From positions 3,035,666 through 3,099,665 of the forward strand of contig NZ_AP018248.1 of NCBI RefSeq assembly GCF_002368295.1: a stretch of 64,000 bases of DNA, written 5' to 3'. Shown here one piece after another: positions 46,326 through 56,082 of this stretch (position 1 is its first letter; every line of letters begins with the position of its first letter). Source of the DNA: Tolypothrix tenuis PCC 7101 (GTDB taxonomy: Bacteria > Cyanobacteriota > Cyanobacteriia > Cyanobacteriales > Nostocaceae). The position numbers and the translations under genes are program-made. Below the pieces are notes generated by a model. The model searched no databases. It was not told the origin of the DNA and worked only from the letters and a program-made list of their open reading frames with translations.

Positions 46326-48170
46326 GTGTCAGACTCTCTACCTTTACGCGATCGCTACCTGGCTTTAATTGATGAAATTGTGGACACTACCCTTAAGGGC
46401 AAGATTAGCTCTGTGGAGCAGGTGTATCAAATACTGCTTAAAGGGGTGAATCCTGGTACGGGGGAAGTGTTTGAGTTAGTGTTGAGCGATCGCCTCGGTG
46501 CGATTCAAAGCCAGGTAGACGGTGAAAAGGATGAGCTGAAAAAAGCTAAGGCTACTCGTTCTTTAAGAGCCATGAAAACCATTCACAGTCAATGGCTGAG
46601 ATGGCAAGAACACAACAAAGCTACAGAAGCGATCGTCTCTGCGGTAAGAGAAATTACTACAGCTGAAGCCGAGGAAAGGTTGGCAACATTTTTGAGGTTT
46701 ACTGACCCCAATCAAAAATATCCCCTGAATTCCCAACAGCTACAGCAACTGTCAAAATCTTTACAGCAATTTGCTCAAGCAGATTCCGATTTACAGCAAA
46801 TATCCCAAGGAATGAACCGGGGTTTGGCTGCTTGGCAACGACTGCAAGAACACTTAGTTAGCTGGATGTACGAGCAAAATCAATCACTAGGGTTTGGTGC
46901 CGTAGCCGGAGAAAGCGGCCCTTGGGCAACTTGGGCAAAGCAGGTTACTAGCCCATTACCCCAAGGATTACTGCGTACCTTAGCATTAGAGCAATCTGCT
47001 ATTGAATTTGCCACACAACAGCGCAGTATTACCCTGGGTGATTGGGTAGAAATGGCATTTATTCTGCAATATTTGCAACGGGGTTTAGTTAACTGGTTTG
47101 ACCAACAACCTTACAATATCCAAGCTGGGTCAAAGTTATCAATTTCCACCTACTTAACCTTTGCGGTGCTGTGGAGTCAGTTAGCCAGTGGTTTCCAAAA
47201 TATAGCCACTGTGTATAGCAATGCGGCATCTCAAATCATGCTGCAAATTCTGCGTAACTTTGCTGTGCGTCCTTATTTTCCCCTTTACGGCGGAATTTTC
47301 GCTTCCTTTTCCGGGAATTATTTACGGGATGCCTTAGATTATCTCGATGAACCACTGCGCCAAGTAGAAAAAACCCAAGAGAAGGCGCGAATATTAACAC
47401 TTTTAGGTTATTCCCAACGAGCTTTAGGGCAATATCAACGCTCCATCGACTTCCATCAACAAGCATTAGAAATAGCCAGAAATGCAGGCGATCGCCCCTG
47501 TGAAATTGCCAATCTCAACCACCTCAGCCGTACCTACGTCCAAGAACAAGATTATGTAGAAGCGATTAACAACAGCCAACGTGCATTAATCCTCAGCCGA
47601 CAAGCAGGCGAGCGCACTGGGGAAGCCAACGCCTTAATTAATTTAGGCTACAGCGAAGTTATGCACGCCCAAGAATTAGAGCAAGTAGAGCCAGAAACCT
47701 ACGAAATGGCAATTAACTATTTGCAACAAGGCTTAAAGTTATCAGAACAATTAGGTGATATTCAAAGTAAAGCTTTGTGTTTCAGTAGTTTAGGAATAGC
47801 CTATCTTGTGATTGGGCAACACCAAGATGCGATTAAATATTTAGAAGAAGGTTTTAAGACAGCGCAGACATCTGGTGATTTATATCTGCAAGGACGCAAT
47901 TTAGCTTATTTAGCTGAAGCTTATTATCAACTGCAAAATTACGAAAAAGCAATTTACACTGGCGGTTTAGGAATGTATTTGCTAGAGCAAATTGCCTCCC
48001 GTGAATGGCGACAACCAGCCGGATTACTCACAATTTTACAAGGACAAATAGGAACAGAATCTTTCCAAAATTTTTTACAACAACACCGTCCCAAAATCAT
48101 CGCTATCATCGGCGTAGATGGCTACGATCATATTCCCCATTTGTTAGCAGTTTATAGGGACGATAGGTAA
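46326..48170 (+). CDS. Tetratricopeptide-repeat protein (614 aa)
   Basis: Starts with GTG at 46326. The N-terminal half (about 1-330) is helical and unrecognised (LPLRDRYLALIDEIVDTTLKGK, ITLGDWVEMAFILQYLQRG). The C-terminal half (about 345-570) holds roughly six TPRs with the usual G-Y/A-A-P pattern, e.g. RILTLLGYSQRALGQYQRS then IDFHQQALEIARNAG. No enzyme motif. Likely a cytosolic scaffold. It converges with the TPR-CHAT gene, with a 72-bp palindromic spacer between. Confidence 0.83.
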   Translation: MSDSLPLRDRYLALIDEIVDTTLKGKISSVEQVYQILLKGVNPGTGEVFELVLSDRLGAIQSQVDGEKDELKKAKATRSLRAMKTIHSQWLRWQEHNKATEAIVSAVREITTAEAEERLATFLRFTDPNQKYPLNSQQLQQLSKSLQQFAQADSDLQQISQGMNRGLAAWQRLQEHLVSWMYEQNQSLGFGAVAGESGPWATWAKQVTSPLPQGLLRTLALEQSAIEFATQQRSITLGDWVEMAFILQYLQRGLVNWFDQQPYNIQAGSKLSISTYLTFAVLWSQLASGFQNIATVYSNAASQIMLQILRNFAVRPYFPLYGGIFASFSGNYLRDALDYLDEPLRQVEKTQEKARILTLLGYSQRALGQYQRSIDFHQQALEIARNAGDRPCEIANLNHLSRTYVQEQDYVEAINNSQRALILSRQAGERTGEANALINLGYSEVMHAQELEQVEPETYEMAINYLQQGLKLSEQLGDIQSKALCFSSLGIAYLVIGQHQDAIKYLEEGFKTAQTSGDLYLQGRNLAYLAEAYYQLQNYEKAIYTGGLGMYLLEQIASREWRQPAGLLTILQGQIGTESFQNFLQQHRPKIIAIIGVDGYDHIPHLLAVYRDDR

Positions 48171-48242
48171 TACCGACTAGGGGCAAGGCATTGCCATGCC
48201 CTCTAAAATATATTGATATTTCGCAAACAATTTGAATTGATA

Positions 48243-50055
48243 TTATCTTTCTCCAATCAAAGTAAACGCCGCCCAATCACCCGGGGAAGGAAATTTCTCC
48301 TTTGTCTTCAACATCGCTTGACGCAACGCCAACGCCTTATCTGGTTGAGTTTGCAAACTCTTATAAAATTCCACCATTAAATATTGTGTCGGTTCATCCG
48401 GTACTTGCCATAAGGAAACCAACACACTGGGAACACCCGCAGAAATCAAAGAACGGGACAACCCAATTACACCATCACCGGAAAGTTTCCCTTTCCCCGT
48501 TTCACAAGCACTGAGAACGACTAATTGAGCATTGATTTTTAAATCTAATATTTCCTCAGCCGTGAGTAAACCATCATCTTTACCTGAAGGTGCAAGTGCA
48601 ATCCAGCTACCCAAACCCTGATAATCATCCGCCCAACCGTGAGTAGCTAAATGAATTACATCAACTTTTGATATGCTTTGCAGAATATTTGCTTTAGTTG
48701 CTTCTTTACCAATAATTACTTTAGCTTTTAATAAATCAGCAATAGTCTTTGCTTCAACTTCTGCACCTGGTAGCGGAATTAACTTTGTTCCAGCTTTACC
48801 AGGTTCCGTAGAAACTACAGGCATAGTTGGATTACCGACAATCAGAGCATTATGATAATTTGTTGTGCGACCTTGCTCTAAATGATGAGTAAAATCTAAC
48901 ACTTGGATAGATGGAGCAGTGAGGATTGTATGTTTTTCCATCAAATATTTACCAGATTCATCACGTAATGCCGGAAAAGGTGCGAGAAATAAAGAATTTT
49001 GAGGAATAAAAATAACTCTCTCGCTAGGGTTTTTTGGTAATAAATCAGCAATATCTCTAATTAGAATGTTGTGCAGTTTTTGTAAGGGTGTTTTTACTGT
49101 TGCTGCATCAGGATTTACACTGGCGACAATACCGCCACGACTCCTTCCTGCTCCAATTCTGTTGCGGCTATTGGTGACTAATTCATCTAAGGTTGTATTA
49201 TCTTTTTGCCACAGGGGTTTAAGGTCAACTTTGCGGAACGTGACTTCACCTGTAGGCTTGACAACCCAGATATAAAGGTCTGATTCTTCAACTTGTTGTT
49301 TACCTGCTACTTTGAAATTATCATAAATAATTGAATATTGAATGAGAGTAGCATTTTGCTGTTTGGCAATTTCTTTAATTTCAGCAATTGTCGGTGCTTG
49401 TGGTGATTTATCCACCTGTTTATTATTAGTAGATACACGAGATGCTAACAACTCAACAAACGCCCTGGCGCGACCACGTTCGGCTACTTCTAAAGCTGCA
49501 TCAGTTTTATTTTGGGCGATGAGGACTTGCTGTAAAGTTCTGTAGATGCTGCTTTGGGTGTCAAAAAGTGAAACTTTGCTATGATCGGGTAATTTGATAT
49601 TTCGCAGATATTCCCACACCTTAATGCCGTCGAACAGAGTTTTTTCTGCTGCGCTTAGATTACCGCTTTTATAAAAAGCAAGTCCCAGATTGTTTAAAGA
49701 CTGTCCCTCACCTAAACGGTCTTTAATTTCCCGGGCAATTACTAATCTCTGCTGCTGATACTCAATGGCTTTTGGGTAGTCTCCTAACTGAAAGTAGGCA
49801 ATACCGAGATTACCCAGCGCTTTTCCTTCGCTATTACGGTCTTTAAATTCAAGGGCGATCGCTAAACTCTGCTGATGGTGCTCAATAGCTTTTTTGTAGT
49901 CTCCCAAAAAAAAGTAAGCAACACCGAGATTACCCAGTACTGTACCTTCGGCTTGACGGTCTTTAATTTTTTGGTAAATAATCAGTGCTTGTTGCCAAGA
50001 TTGCAATGCCGCTTCCAGTTGCCCGGTTTGATACTGTTGATAACCTTGGTTAAAC
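48243..50055 (-). CDS. TPR-CHAT protein, main part of a gene broken by a group II intron
   Basis: The N-terminal TPRs (NQGYQQYQTGQLEAALQSWQ, GNLGVAYFFLGDYKKAIEHH and three more) are followed by a CHAT caspase-like protease domain (about residues 370-629 of the residual frame) with the catalytic pair His in VIHLATHG and Cys in LSACETGKG. The original start with signal peptide lies across the intron at 52561-52710. The open frame reaches 50132 only by reading antisense intron sequence, so those first residues are not native. The intact protein would be exported and about 650 residues long. Without its own start it is probably not made. Confidence 0.85.
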
Positions 50056-52558
50056 GTGCGATTCGTTCGCTCGAAATGAGTAGAAATACTCAGGGATGAG
50101 TGACAGGTAAAAGAACTGGGTAACCAGAACAAAACCTGATAACTGACTGACCATGAAGGTGATTAACTCAGAAATCCTAGAGTACGGAGTTAAAAGTCCT
50201 TCCCCGTAGGTGCAACGGTGAAAGCATCACCCCCAGGTTTGCGACTAGCCATCAAAGCCTGAAGCGGGGTGAAAAGGAGGTAAAACTGGCAGCCTAAAAC
50301 TGGTTCCCTTCGAGCAAGAACCTATGAGTAGCGAAAGCGAAGATGTGCCCAAACCATCGTTACAAGGAACCTCCGTAATAAGGCTGGCACGGAGGAGCCA
50401 AAAGGCAAAAGGATAAGGGGCTAGCAGATGTTTAGCTGACTAGCAGCACTCCCAATAAACCCGGTGGATAGCATCAACTCTAAAGGCTCAACCAATTGTC
50501 AATCGGAACGAAGTAACAAAGCTGTTTGCTCTTGGGTGGTCGATACCAAGCAGGTGCTAACCGTATGCAGCAGCTAGGAAAGATTGAGTTAGAAGCGAAC
50601 GCCTTGGGTAATGCCAGGGATATGCTGACAAACTCACGGTGATTTGGAATGTAAAGTCATATTATGTAATGAATAAGTCTAAAACACGACAAGTCATAAC
50701 TGAATCAAAGGAAGCAAGTGCCCCTCCCTTGAAGGACAAAGCAATTCCCCTAAATCAGGATGATAAATCGATGGTGGAATGGAGGCATATTAACTGGCGA
50801 CAGCTAGAAAAACGTGTCTTTAAGTTGCAAAAAAGAATTTACAGAGCCTCATTACGTGGTGAAGTCAATGCAGTTCGCAGACTCCAAAAGACGTTGATGA
50901 AGTCTTGGTCAGCAAAATGTTTAGCGGTCAGGCGGGTAACACAAGATAACCAGGGCAAGAAAACGGCGGGTGTGGACGGTGTTAAGTCACTGACCCCAAA
51001 GCAACGTTTCGCCTTAGTTGCCAAACTAAAACTAGGCTCAAAGGTCAAACCTACCAGGCGTGTATGGATTCCAAAACCTGGTAAGGAAGAGAAAAGACCA
51101 TTGGGTATACCCACAATGTATGACCGCGCCTTGCAAGCCCTCGTAAAAATGGCACTTGAGCCAGAATGGGAGGCTAAATTTGAACCGAACTCATACGGGT
51201 TCAGACCAGGACGCTCATGTCATGACGCTATTGAAGCAATCTTTAACAGCATCAATAAGAAGCCCAAATTCGTATTAGATGCTGATATAAGCAAGTGTTT
51301 CGATAAAATCGACCACTCGGCACTGCTAAAAAAATTAAATACATTCCCCACCATTCGCCGACAAATCAAGGCTTGGTTAAAAGCGGGGGTGATGGATAAC
51401 AAGCAGTTTCAAGAGACATCTGAGGGTACACCGCAAGGTGGGGTCATCTCCCCACTCTTAGCAAATATTGCCCTCCACGGAATTGAAGAAAGAACTAAAC
51501 AATTAGCCCAGACACTAAAGCTATACTACCCTAACGGGAAGATAATGGCAGCAAAGGATAAAATTAGTTCTCTCACTGTTGTGAGATATGCCGATGACTT
51601 CGTGATTCTCCATGAAGACATAACCGTTGTCCAAAGATGCCAGATAATCATATCTGAGTGGTTAAAAGACATGGGTTTGGAATTAAAGCCATCAAAAACA
51701 CGCCTAACCCATACCCTCCACAAGTATGAAAATGAAAAACCAGGATTCGACTTTCTCGGTTTTAATATTAGGCAATTCCCCGTGGGTAAATACCACTCAA
51801 AACAAGGCTTTAAAACAATCATCACCCCCAGCGAAGAAAAGCAAAGGATACACTACGAAAGAATAGCTAATATCATCTATGACCATAAGGCATTGCCTCA
51901 GAAGGCACTAATTGGAAAATTAAATCCAATAATCAAAGGATGGTCTAATTACTATTCAACGGTCGTAAGCAAAGAAGCTTACTCCAGGTTAGATAATCTC
52001 ATGTATCCAAAGCTGAAAGCCTGGGCACAACACCGCCACCCCAACAAAACAGGGAAATGGGTGTCAAAGAAATATTGGCACACAATCGGTGGTGATAACT
52101 GGGTATTTTCCACCCCGCAAGAAGGCAAAAACCCAATGCGACTTTTCGACCATGCCGACACCTCAATAGTTAGGCATATAAAAGTAAAAGGTGAATCCAG
52201 CCCATACAATGGCGACCTAGTTTACTGGAGTTCAAGAATGGGTACACATCCTGAAATGCCCAAAAGAGTGACAACACTTTTGAAAAAGCAGAAAGGAAAA
52301 TGTACTCACTGCGGATTGTATTTCAAAATGGAAGACCTCCTAGAAGTAGACCACATATTACCCCGGAGTCAAGGGGGAAAAGACGAATATAAAAACCTTC
52401 AGGTACTTCACAAACACTGCCACGATTCAAAAACAGCCAAAGATGATTTGGGTGGAGGTATGCACTTGGACAAGCACCAAACCACTGAGGAGCCGTGTGA
52501 GGGGAAACTCTCACGCACGGTTTTGAAGACGAGTCGCTCTGGTGACGGAGCGGCTTAG
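50056..52558 (+). mobile_element. Group II intron, about 2.5 kb, with reverse transcriptase
   Basis: The 5' end is GTGCG at 50056. IBS1 GTTAAAC (50049-50055) pairs with EBS1 GTTTAGC (50430-50436, one G-U), and IBS2 CCTTG (50044-50048) pairs with EBS2 CAAGG (50363-50367). Domain V is at about 52492-52523 (GAGCCGTGTGAGGGGAAAC / CTCTCACGCACGGTTTT), and domain VI is GTCGCTC...GAGCGGC at 52533-52554. The 3' end is uncertain by a few bases. It is oriented opposite to the interrupted CHAT gene, so splicing cannot repair that gene's mRNA. Confidence 0.9.
50639..52558 (+). CDS. ltrA: Group II intron-encoded reverse transcriptase/maturase with HNH endonuclease
   Basis: Up to 639 residues; MNKSKTRQ at 50669 is an alternative start. 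RT core with RPLGIPTMYDRALQALV, SYGFRPGRSCHDAI, QGGVISPLLANI and active site YADD (317-320). The X/maturase domain follows (LPQKALIGKLNPIIKGWSNY). The C-terminal endonuclease is HNH with a Cys pair C555-THC, VDHILPRSQGG and HKHCH. All parts for splicing and retrohoming look intact. The frame runs through domain V to the intron's end. Confidence 0.93.
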   Translation: MIWNVKSYYVMNKSKTRQVITESKEASAPPLKDKAIPLNQDDKSMVEWRHINWRQLEKRVFKLQKRIYRASLRGEVNAVRRLQKTLMKSWSAKCLAVRRVTQDNQGKKTAGVDGVKSLTPKQRFALVAKLKLGSKVKPTRRVWIPKPGKEEKRPLGIPTMYDRALQALVKMALEPEWEAKFEPNSYGFRPGRSCHDAIEAIFNSINKKPKFVLDADISKCFDKIDHSALLKKLNTFPTIRRQIKAWLKAGVMDNKQFQETSEGTPQGGVISPLLANIALHGIEERTKQLAQTLKLYYPNGKIMAAKDKISSLTVVRYADDFVILHEDITVVQRCQIIISEWLKDMGLELKPSKTRLTHTLHKYENEKPGFDFLGFNIRQFPVGKYHSKQGFKTIITPSEEKQRIHYERIANIIYDHKALPQKALIGKLNPIIKGWSNYYSTVVSKEAYSRLDNLMYPKLKAWAQHRHPNKTGKWVSKKYWHTIGGDNWVFSTPQEGKNPMRLFDHADTSIVRHIKVKGESSPYNGDLVYWSSRMGTHPEMPKRVTTLLKKQKGKCTHCGLYFKMEDLLEVDHILPRSQGGKDEYKNLQVLHKHCHDSKTAKDDLGGGMHLDKHQTTEEPCEGKLSRTVLKTSRSGDGAA

Positions 52559-52560
52559 TT

Positions 52561-52710
52561 TAATAGTCTTTCAGCTTCTACTTTACGCGCATCTGGAGTT
52601 TGCGCTAACGCTTCTTGTATTCCCACAATGGCGCTGCGGTTGATTGGCGTTTGTCCAATAGTGGTAAGTAAAGTTATGAGGGTAACAAGCGCGATTTTGT
52701 ATAACTTCAT
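52561..52710 (-). pseudogene. 5' end of the broken TPR-CHAT gene (signal peptide)
   Basis: Fifty codons from ATG 52708-52710: MKLYKIALVTLITLLTTIGQ is a Sec signal peptide, followed by EALAQTPDARKVEAERLL, which leads directly into NQGYQQ of the part at 50055. Across the intron the reading frame is kept. In the present state translation ends just inside the intron (AAC-TAA). Confidence 0.85.
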
Positions 52711-53000
52711 GGTTGTTACTGCGGTAATTCTGTCAGTAACATATATCTCTGTGATGCTTTAGGTTATGCAGTTTTGGTGAAATTTTGTTATTGGTTATTG
52801 GTTATTTGTGATGTACGCGGGTAGGGGCACGGCACCGATAAGATATTTGATTTGCCAAAGTCTGTGGATGCCCATTGGTGTCAACTTAAGCTAAAAGCTA
52901 TATAGGGCAGGCGTTGTACAAATACCTCGCGCCCTCATCCCCTAACCCCTTCTCCCGCAGGAGAAGGGGAACTAAATCTCTTGCTCCCCTCTCCTGGTGG
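52711..53000. repeat. Dispersed repeats upstream of the CHAT start
   Basis: Holds part of the GGGGCACGGCA family (52818-52875) and a full arm set of the double-hairpin repeat (TTAAGCTAAAAGC...CCCCTCTCCTGGTGG). The remaining DNA to 52800 would contain the CHAT promoter. Confidence 0.7.
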
Positions 53001-53212
53001 GCTATGCATTACCCACATCTTTCTTTACAATCTTAAAACCCTTGTTCTATAAGCATCTTAGAGAATGAGAGTTTAGGCAGGCTTGACAAATTCGCGTGTA
53101 TTCTTCTCGCTAAAAATGGGGTTTTATTGAGAATTAAGAACGCAAAAATCATGGTTCTAGAGACGAGAGTTAACACCCTTGAAATGTTAAGAAAGATGTT
53201 TATAATGGATAG
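53001..53212. mobile_element. 212-bp MITE related to the IS4 element
   Basis: Ends GCTATGCATTACCC then ATCTTTCTTTACAA (left) and, inward from the right, CTATCCATTATAAAC then ATCTTTCTTAACA. These are the terminal repeats of the IS at 20139-21763. It has no coding capacity, so it could be moved only by that transposase or a relative. Confidence 0.85.
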
Positions 53213-53288
53213 TTCTAAGGGGAGGGCTAGGGTGGGGTAAAAAATATTTGATACACTACTACAGACTTTTCAAACATCCTCTAAGCTA
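53213..53288. repeat. Right half of the 40124-type MITE
   Basis: Matches 40231-40303 almost base for base (CTAAGGGGAGGGCTAGGGTG through TTTCAAACATCCTCTAAG). The left half is missing and replaced by the neighbouring MITE, pointing to insertion plus deletion or recombination. Confidence 0.8.
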
Positions 53289-53414
53289 AAGCAGTAATGT
53301 GGGGAGAAGTTGAGAAAGGCGTGTTGTGGGGTGATTGCTTTACAATGTCGGCTAACAACCCCAGTCCCCAATCCCCAATCCCCAATCCCCAATCCCCAAT
53401 CCCCAGACTTGAGA

Positions 53415-53807
53415 TTAAACAGGTAAGCTACTGTTCCACATATCGCGATGTAGTCGCCACTGCCCATTTTCTTGTTTCCAGACAACGATATACTTACCTT
53501 TGTCTACCATTTGCCCATTGCGATCGCTCAATAAATATTTTCCTACTTCAATGGCTGTATTGCCGTGACTTTCTACCTCCTGGGTTTCTAGAGTTGCTTG
53601 GCTAATATTCAGCCGAAAAATTGCTGACCAGAATTCTTTAATCCCTTGTCTTGTACCAATTAAATCGCTGTGGGTGGGGAAAATTTGAGCATCTTGTGTG
53701 TACAGGTTAGCTAAACTTGCAGCATCACCCTGTGCAAAAGTCTGCATAAAGTTCTTGTTGGCTGCGACAATTGCATCACGAATGCTGAGAGTTGTTGTAG
53801 TGATCAT
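53415..53807 (-). CDS. SnoaL/DUF4440-type NTF2-like protein (130 aa)
   Basis: From the ATG at 53807 (MITTTTLSIRDAIVAANKNF) the chain matches the NTF2-like cone fold: ANKNFMQTFAQGDAASLANLY then TQDAQIFP, GIKEFWSAIF, and a final GKYIVVWKQENGQWRLHRDMWN. Such proteins bind small hydrophobic ligands or act as isomerases or hydrolases. The frame is open further upstream to 53936 but that part is not family-like. It lies 177 bp downstream of the alpha-oxoamine synthase gene in the same direction. Confidence 0.8.
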   Translation of the reverse strand: MITTTTLSIRDAIVAANKNFMQTFAQGDAASLANLYTQDAQIFPTHSDLIGTRQGIKEFWSAIFRLNISQATLETQEVESHGNTAIEVGKYLLSDRNGQMVDKGKYIVVWKQENGQWRLHRDMWNSSLPV

Positions 53808-53983
53808 GGCTTGCAATTTGGATATGATAATGAACTTGAGAATATAGTTTCGGTCAAAGCCTTTTTCGGGGACTTCCAAGTAAAAAAACATTCCATTGGT
53901 ATTGTTCACGCTTGACTGTGAACTGTGAACCGTCAACAGTCAACGACTTAAACGGAATAATTTATTTTTTGGAGTTCCCTCGC

Positions 53984-55312
53984 TTAAATCAGTCGATATT
54001 TTTTGCCCAGTTTCTCTAGGACATATAATGTGCGATCAATATTTTCATAGGTGTGTGAAGCATTCAAAATAAAACGAATGCGACCTTCAGAAGGCTTAAC
54101 GACAGGATAGATCACTGCGACAGAATAAATTCCTTCTGAGAGTAAATCTCGATTAAAGGCCTGTAAAGTCTCTGGTTCAGGAATAAAGATAGGGATAATG
54201 GGACTTTGACTATGACCTAAATCAAAACCCATTCCTGTCAGCTTTTCCCTCATGTAGCTATTTTTTTGATGAATTTGTGCAATTAATTCGGGATTAGCAG
54301 CTAATTCATCGAGTGAGGCTAAGATAGCAGCTGCATCTCCTGGTGTTAAGCAAGCTTGGAATAGGTAAGAATTAGCGCTCCATTGCAGTAAAGGTATATA
54401 TTTACTTTTACAAGCGATAAAACCACCGATGGAAGCTGTCGATTTTGACAATGTAGACATGATAAAGTCTACTTCTTCCGTTACCCCTAGTTCCTGACAG
54501 TAGCCTGCACCCTGATGTCCATAAAAACCAAATGTGTGCGCTTCATCTACGTAGAGATGAAAATTGTATTTCTGCTTGAGTTGGACAATTTCCTTTAAAG
54601 GCGCTAAATCGCCACTCATAGAATATGCAGATTCGACAATAACGATGACGTTTTCGTACTGGTGCCGATATTTTTGCAGTTTCTTCTCTAAGTCTGCAAC
54701 TGAGTTATGCTTGAACGAGGCAAACTTCTTCCCAGAAAGTTTGATGCCATCAATAATTGAGGCATGGGCTTCACGGTCGAAAAGTAAAAAATCATTGGTT
54801 CCTGGTAAAGCAGAGATCACACCTAAATTGGTGCTGTATCCTGTGGGAAACAATAAAGCCGATTCTTTACCCACTAAAGATGCAAGCCTTCTTTCTGCTT
54901 CTTTATGCAACGAAGACATACCCCCCGACAAAGCAGAAGTCCCGCTTCCTGTGCCAAATTTTTGTACGGCTTTGCAGACTTTATCAATAATCTTCTGATT
55001 TCTGTTTAAGCCAGTGTAGTGATTAATACACCAAACAATGCAATGATGCAAAGTGCCTGTAGATGGACAAACTAATTGGGTTTCTCCTTTGCTCCCTTCC
55101 AAGGTAAATTTGTCATAGGAATACAAACCCGCCTCAACTTGCGATTGCCTATGCTGATAAATAGCTGCAGCTATATCTTCAAAGCTACTAATACCTTCTG
55201 ACTTTAACTGTCTTTTGAGTAAACCTATTGAGGTTGATAGGCTAACTGGAGTTTTAGCTGGTGCGATCGCATTGCTGGGTGTCTGATGCTGACGTTCGAT
55301 TGATAGTGTCAT
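53984..55312 (-). CDS. Alpha-oxoamine synthase family PLP enzyme (BioF/KBL/SPT-like)
   Basis: 442 residues. Fold-type I aminotransferase core: GTGSGTSALSGGMSSLHKEAE, YVDEAHTFGFYG (D256 contacts the pyridine N), and the PLP lysine K290 in STLSKSTASIGGF. Family members condense an acyl-CoA or acyl-ACP with an amino acid (Ala, Gly or Ser) with decarboxylation. An extra N-terminal 90 residues (IGLLKRQLKSEGISSFEDIA) distinguish it from plain BioF, so biotin synthesis should not be assumed; 3-ketosphinganine or other alpha-aminoketone synthesis is possible. No bio genes are nearby. Confidence 0.87.
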   Translation of the reverse strand: MTLSIERQHQTPSNAIAPAKTPVSLSTSIGLLKRQLKSEGISSFEDIAAAIYQHRQSQVEAGLYSYDKFTLEGSKGETQLVCPSTGTLHHCIVWCINHYTGLNRNQKIIDKVCKAVQKFGTGSGTSALSGGMSSLHKEAERRLASLVGKESALLFPTGYSTNLGVISALPGTNDFLLFDREAHASIIDGIKLSGKKFASFKHNSVADLEKKLQKYRHQYENVIVIVESAYSMSGDLAPLKEIVQLKQKYNFHLYVDEAHTFGFYGHQGAGYCQELGVTEEVDFIMSTLSKSTASIGGFIACKSKYIPLLQWSANSYLFQACLTPGDAAAILASLDELAANPELIAQIHQKNSYMREKLTGMGFDLGHSQSPIIPIFIPEPETLQAFNRDLLSEGIYSVAVIYPVVKPSEGRIRFILNASHTYENIDRTLYVLEKLGKKYRLI

Positions 55313-55978
55313 ATTGTTGTTGTAGTTAAGTGATTATACGTTGATAAAGAAATAGCTAATTCTGCAAGTATCCGAAAAATTCTCAGCTTGATTTAACCCC
55401 TGTTCATCAAGGGTTGGATAAATTAGTCTTGAGATTTATGGCAGCAATCATGGCTGACAGTATTCATTACCTGAGCGATAATTGATACCCCAAGACAATT
55501 AGCCTATTACTCTGTCATGCCTACTAAAATCGGTTTGTAGTCAGCACTAATTTTGCTCAAGAAAGCTGCGTTCAGCTTTTAACTACAAGCGTTAATGTAT
55601 ATGACAAAGTGATAGTAGGTTGTCACATCAAATCAGTGTGCTTAAACAATAAGCATTTTCATTGGGTGTGACAACGACAAGTAAAGATATAACGACAAGC
55701 TGCTGTGTGTCTAAGTGTATTGAGTGAGTAATATCTGTTTCGATGCCAATCAATCTTATTCGGACAGTAGAGCTAAGTTAGCACCTAGACAGCAAGTAGC
55801 TTGGTGTATTTTCAATAGGTTCCTAATGAATAAAAATTTTTCTGTGCCCTCAACAATCCTTTTTTGCGAATTTTGACTTGCAGAATATCCTCATATAGTG
55901 AATATACCACAGCTTAAAATAAAATTAAATTTTTTCAAGTTAAAGATTCTGTATTTATACGGAGGGGTTAAATATTCC
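55313..55978. other. Long intergenic region
   Basis: 666 bp without a credible gene or dispersed repeat, unusual for this window. It must contain the promoter of the oxoamine synthase gene. Nothing else recognised. Confidence 0.5.
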
Positions 55979-56029
55979 CAAAAAGCTGACTAGAGGAATC
56001 CACTGACACTATGTATTGTCAGCTTTTTG
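55979..56029 (-). terminator. Terminator of the DMT transporter gene
   Basis: A perfect 12-bp stem CAAAAAGCTGAC/GTCAGCTTTTTG with a 27-nt loop, 53 bases beyond the stop of the minus-strand gene. On the minus strand it ends GTCAGCTTTTTG. Confidence 0.75.
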
Positions 56030-56082
56030 CAAGCAAATCACGAGCTAACTTAATCCAGTAAATTCTCCAGAATTCATCACAA

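Noticed and set aside
50639..52558. Diversity-generating retroelement or retron reverse transcriptase
   Set aside because: The X/maturase and HNH parts, domain V and IBS/EBS pairs identify a group II intron; no template/variable repeat pair or msr/msd was seen.
53984..55312. Naming the PLP enzyme BioF
   Set aside because: A 90-residue N-terminal extension and absence of other biotin genes make the specific name unsafe.
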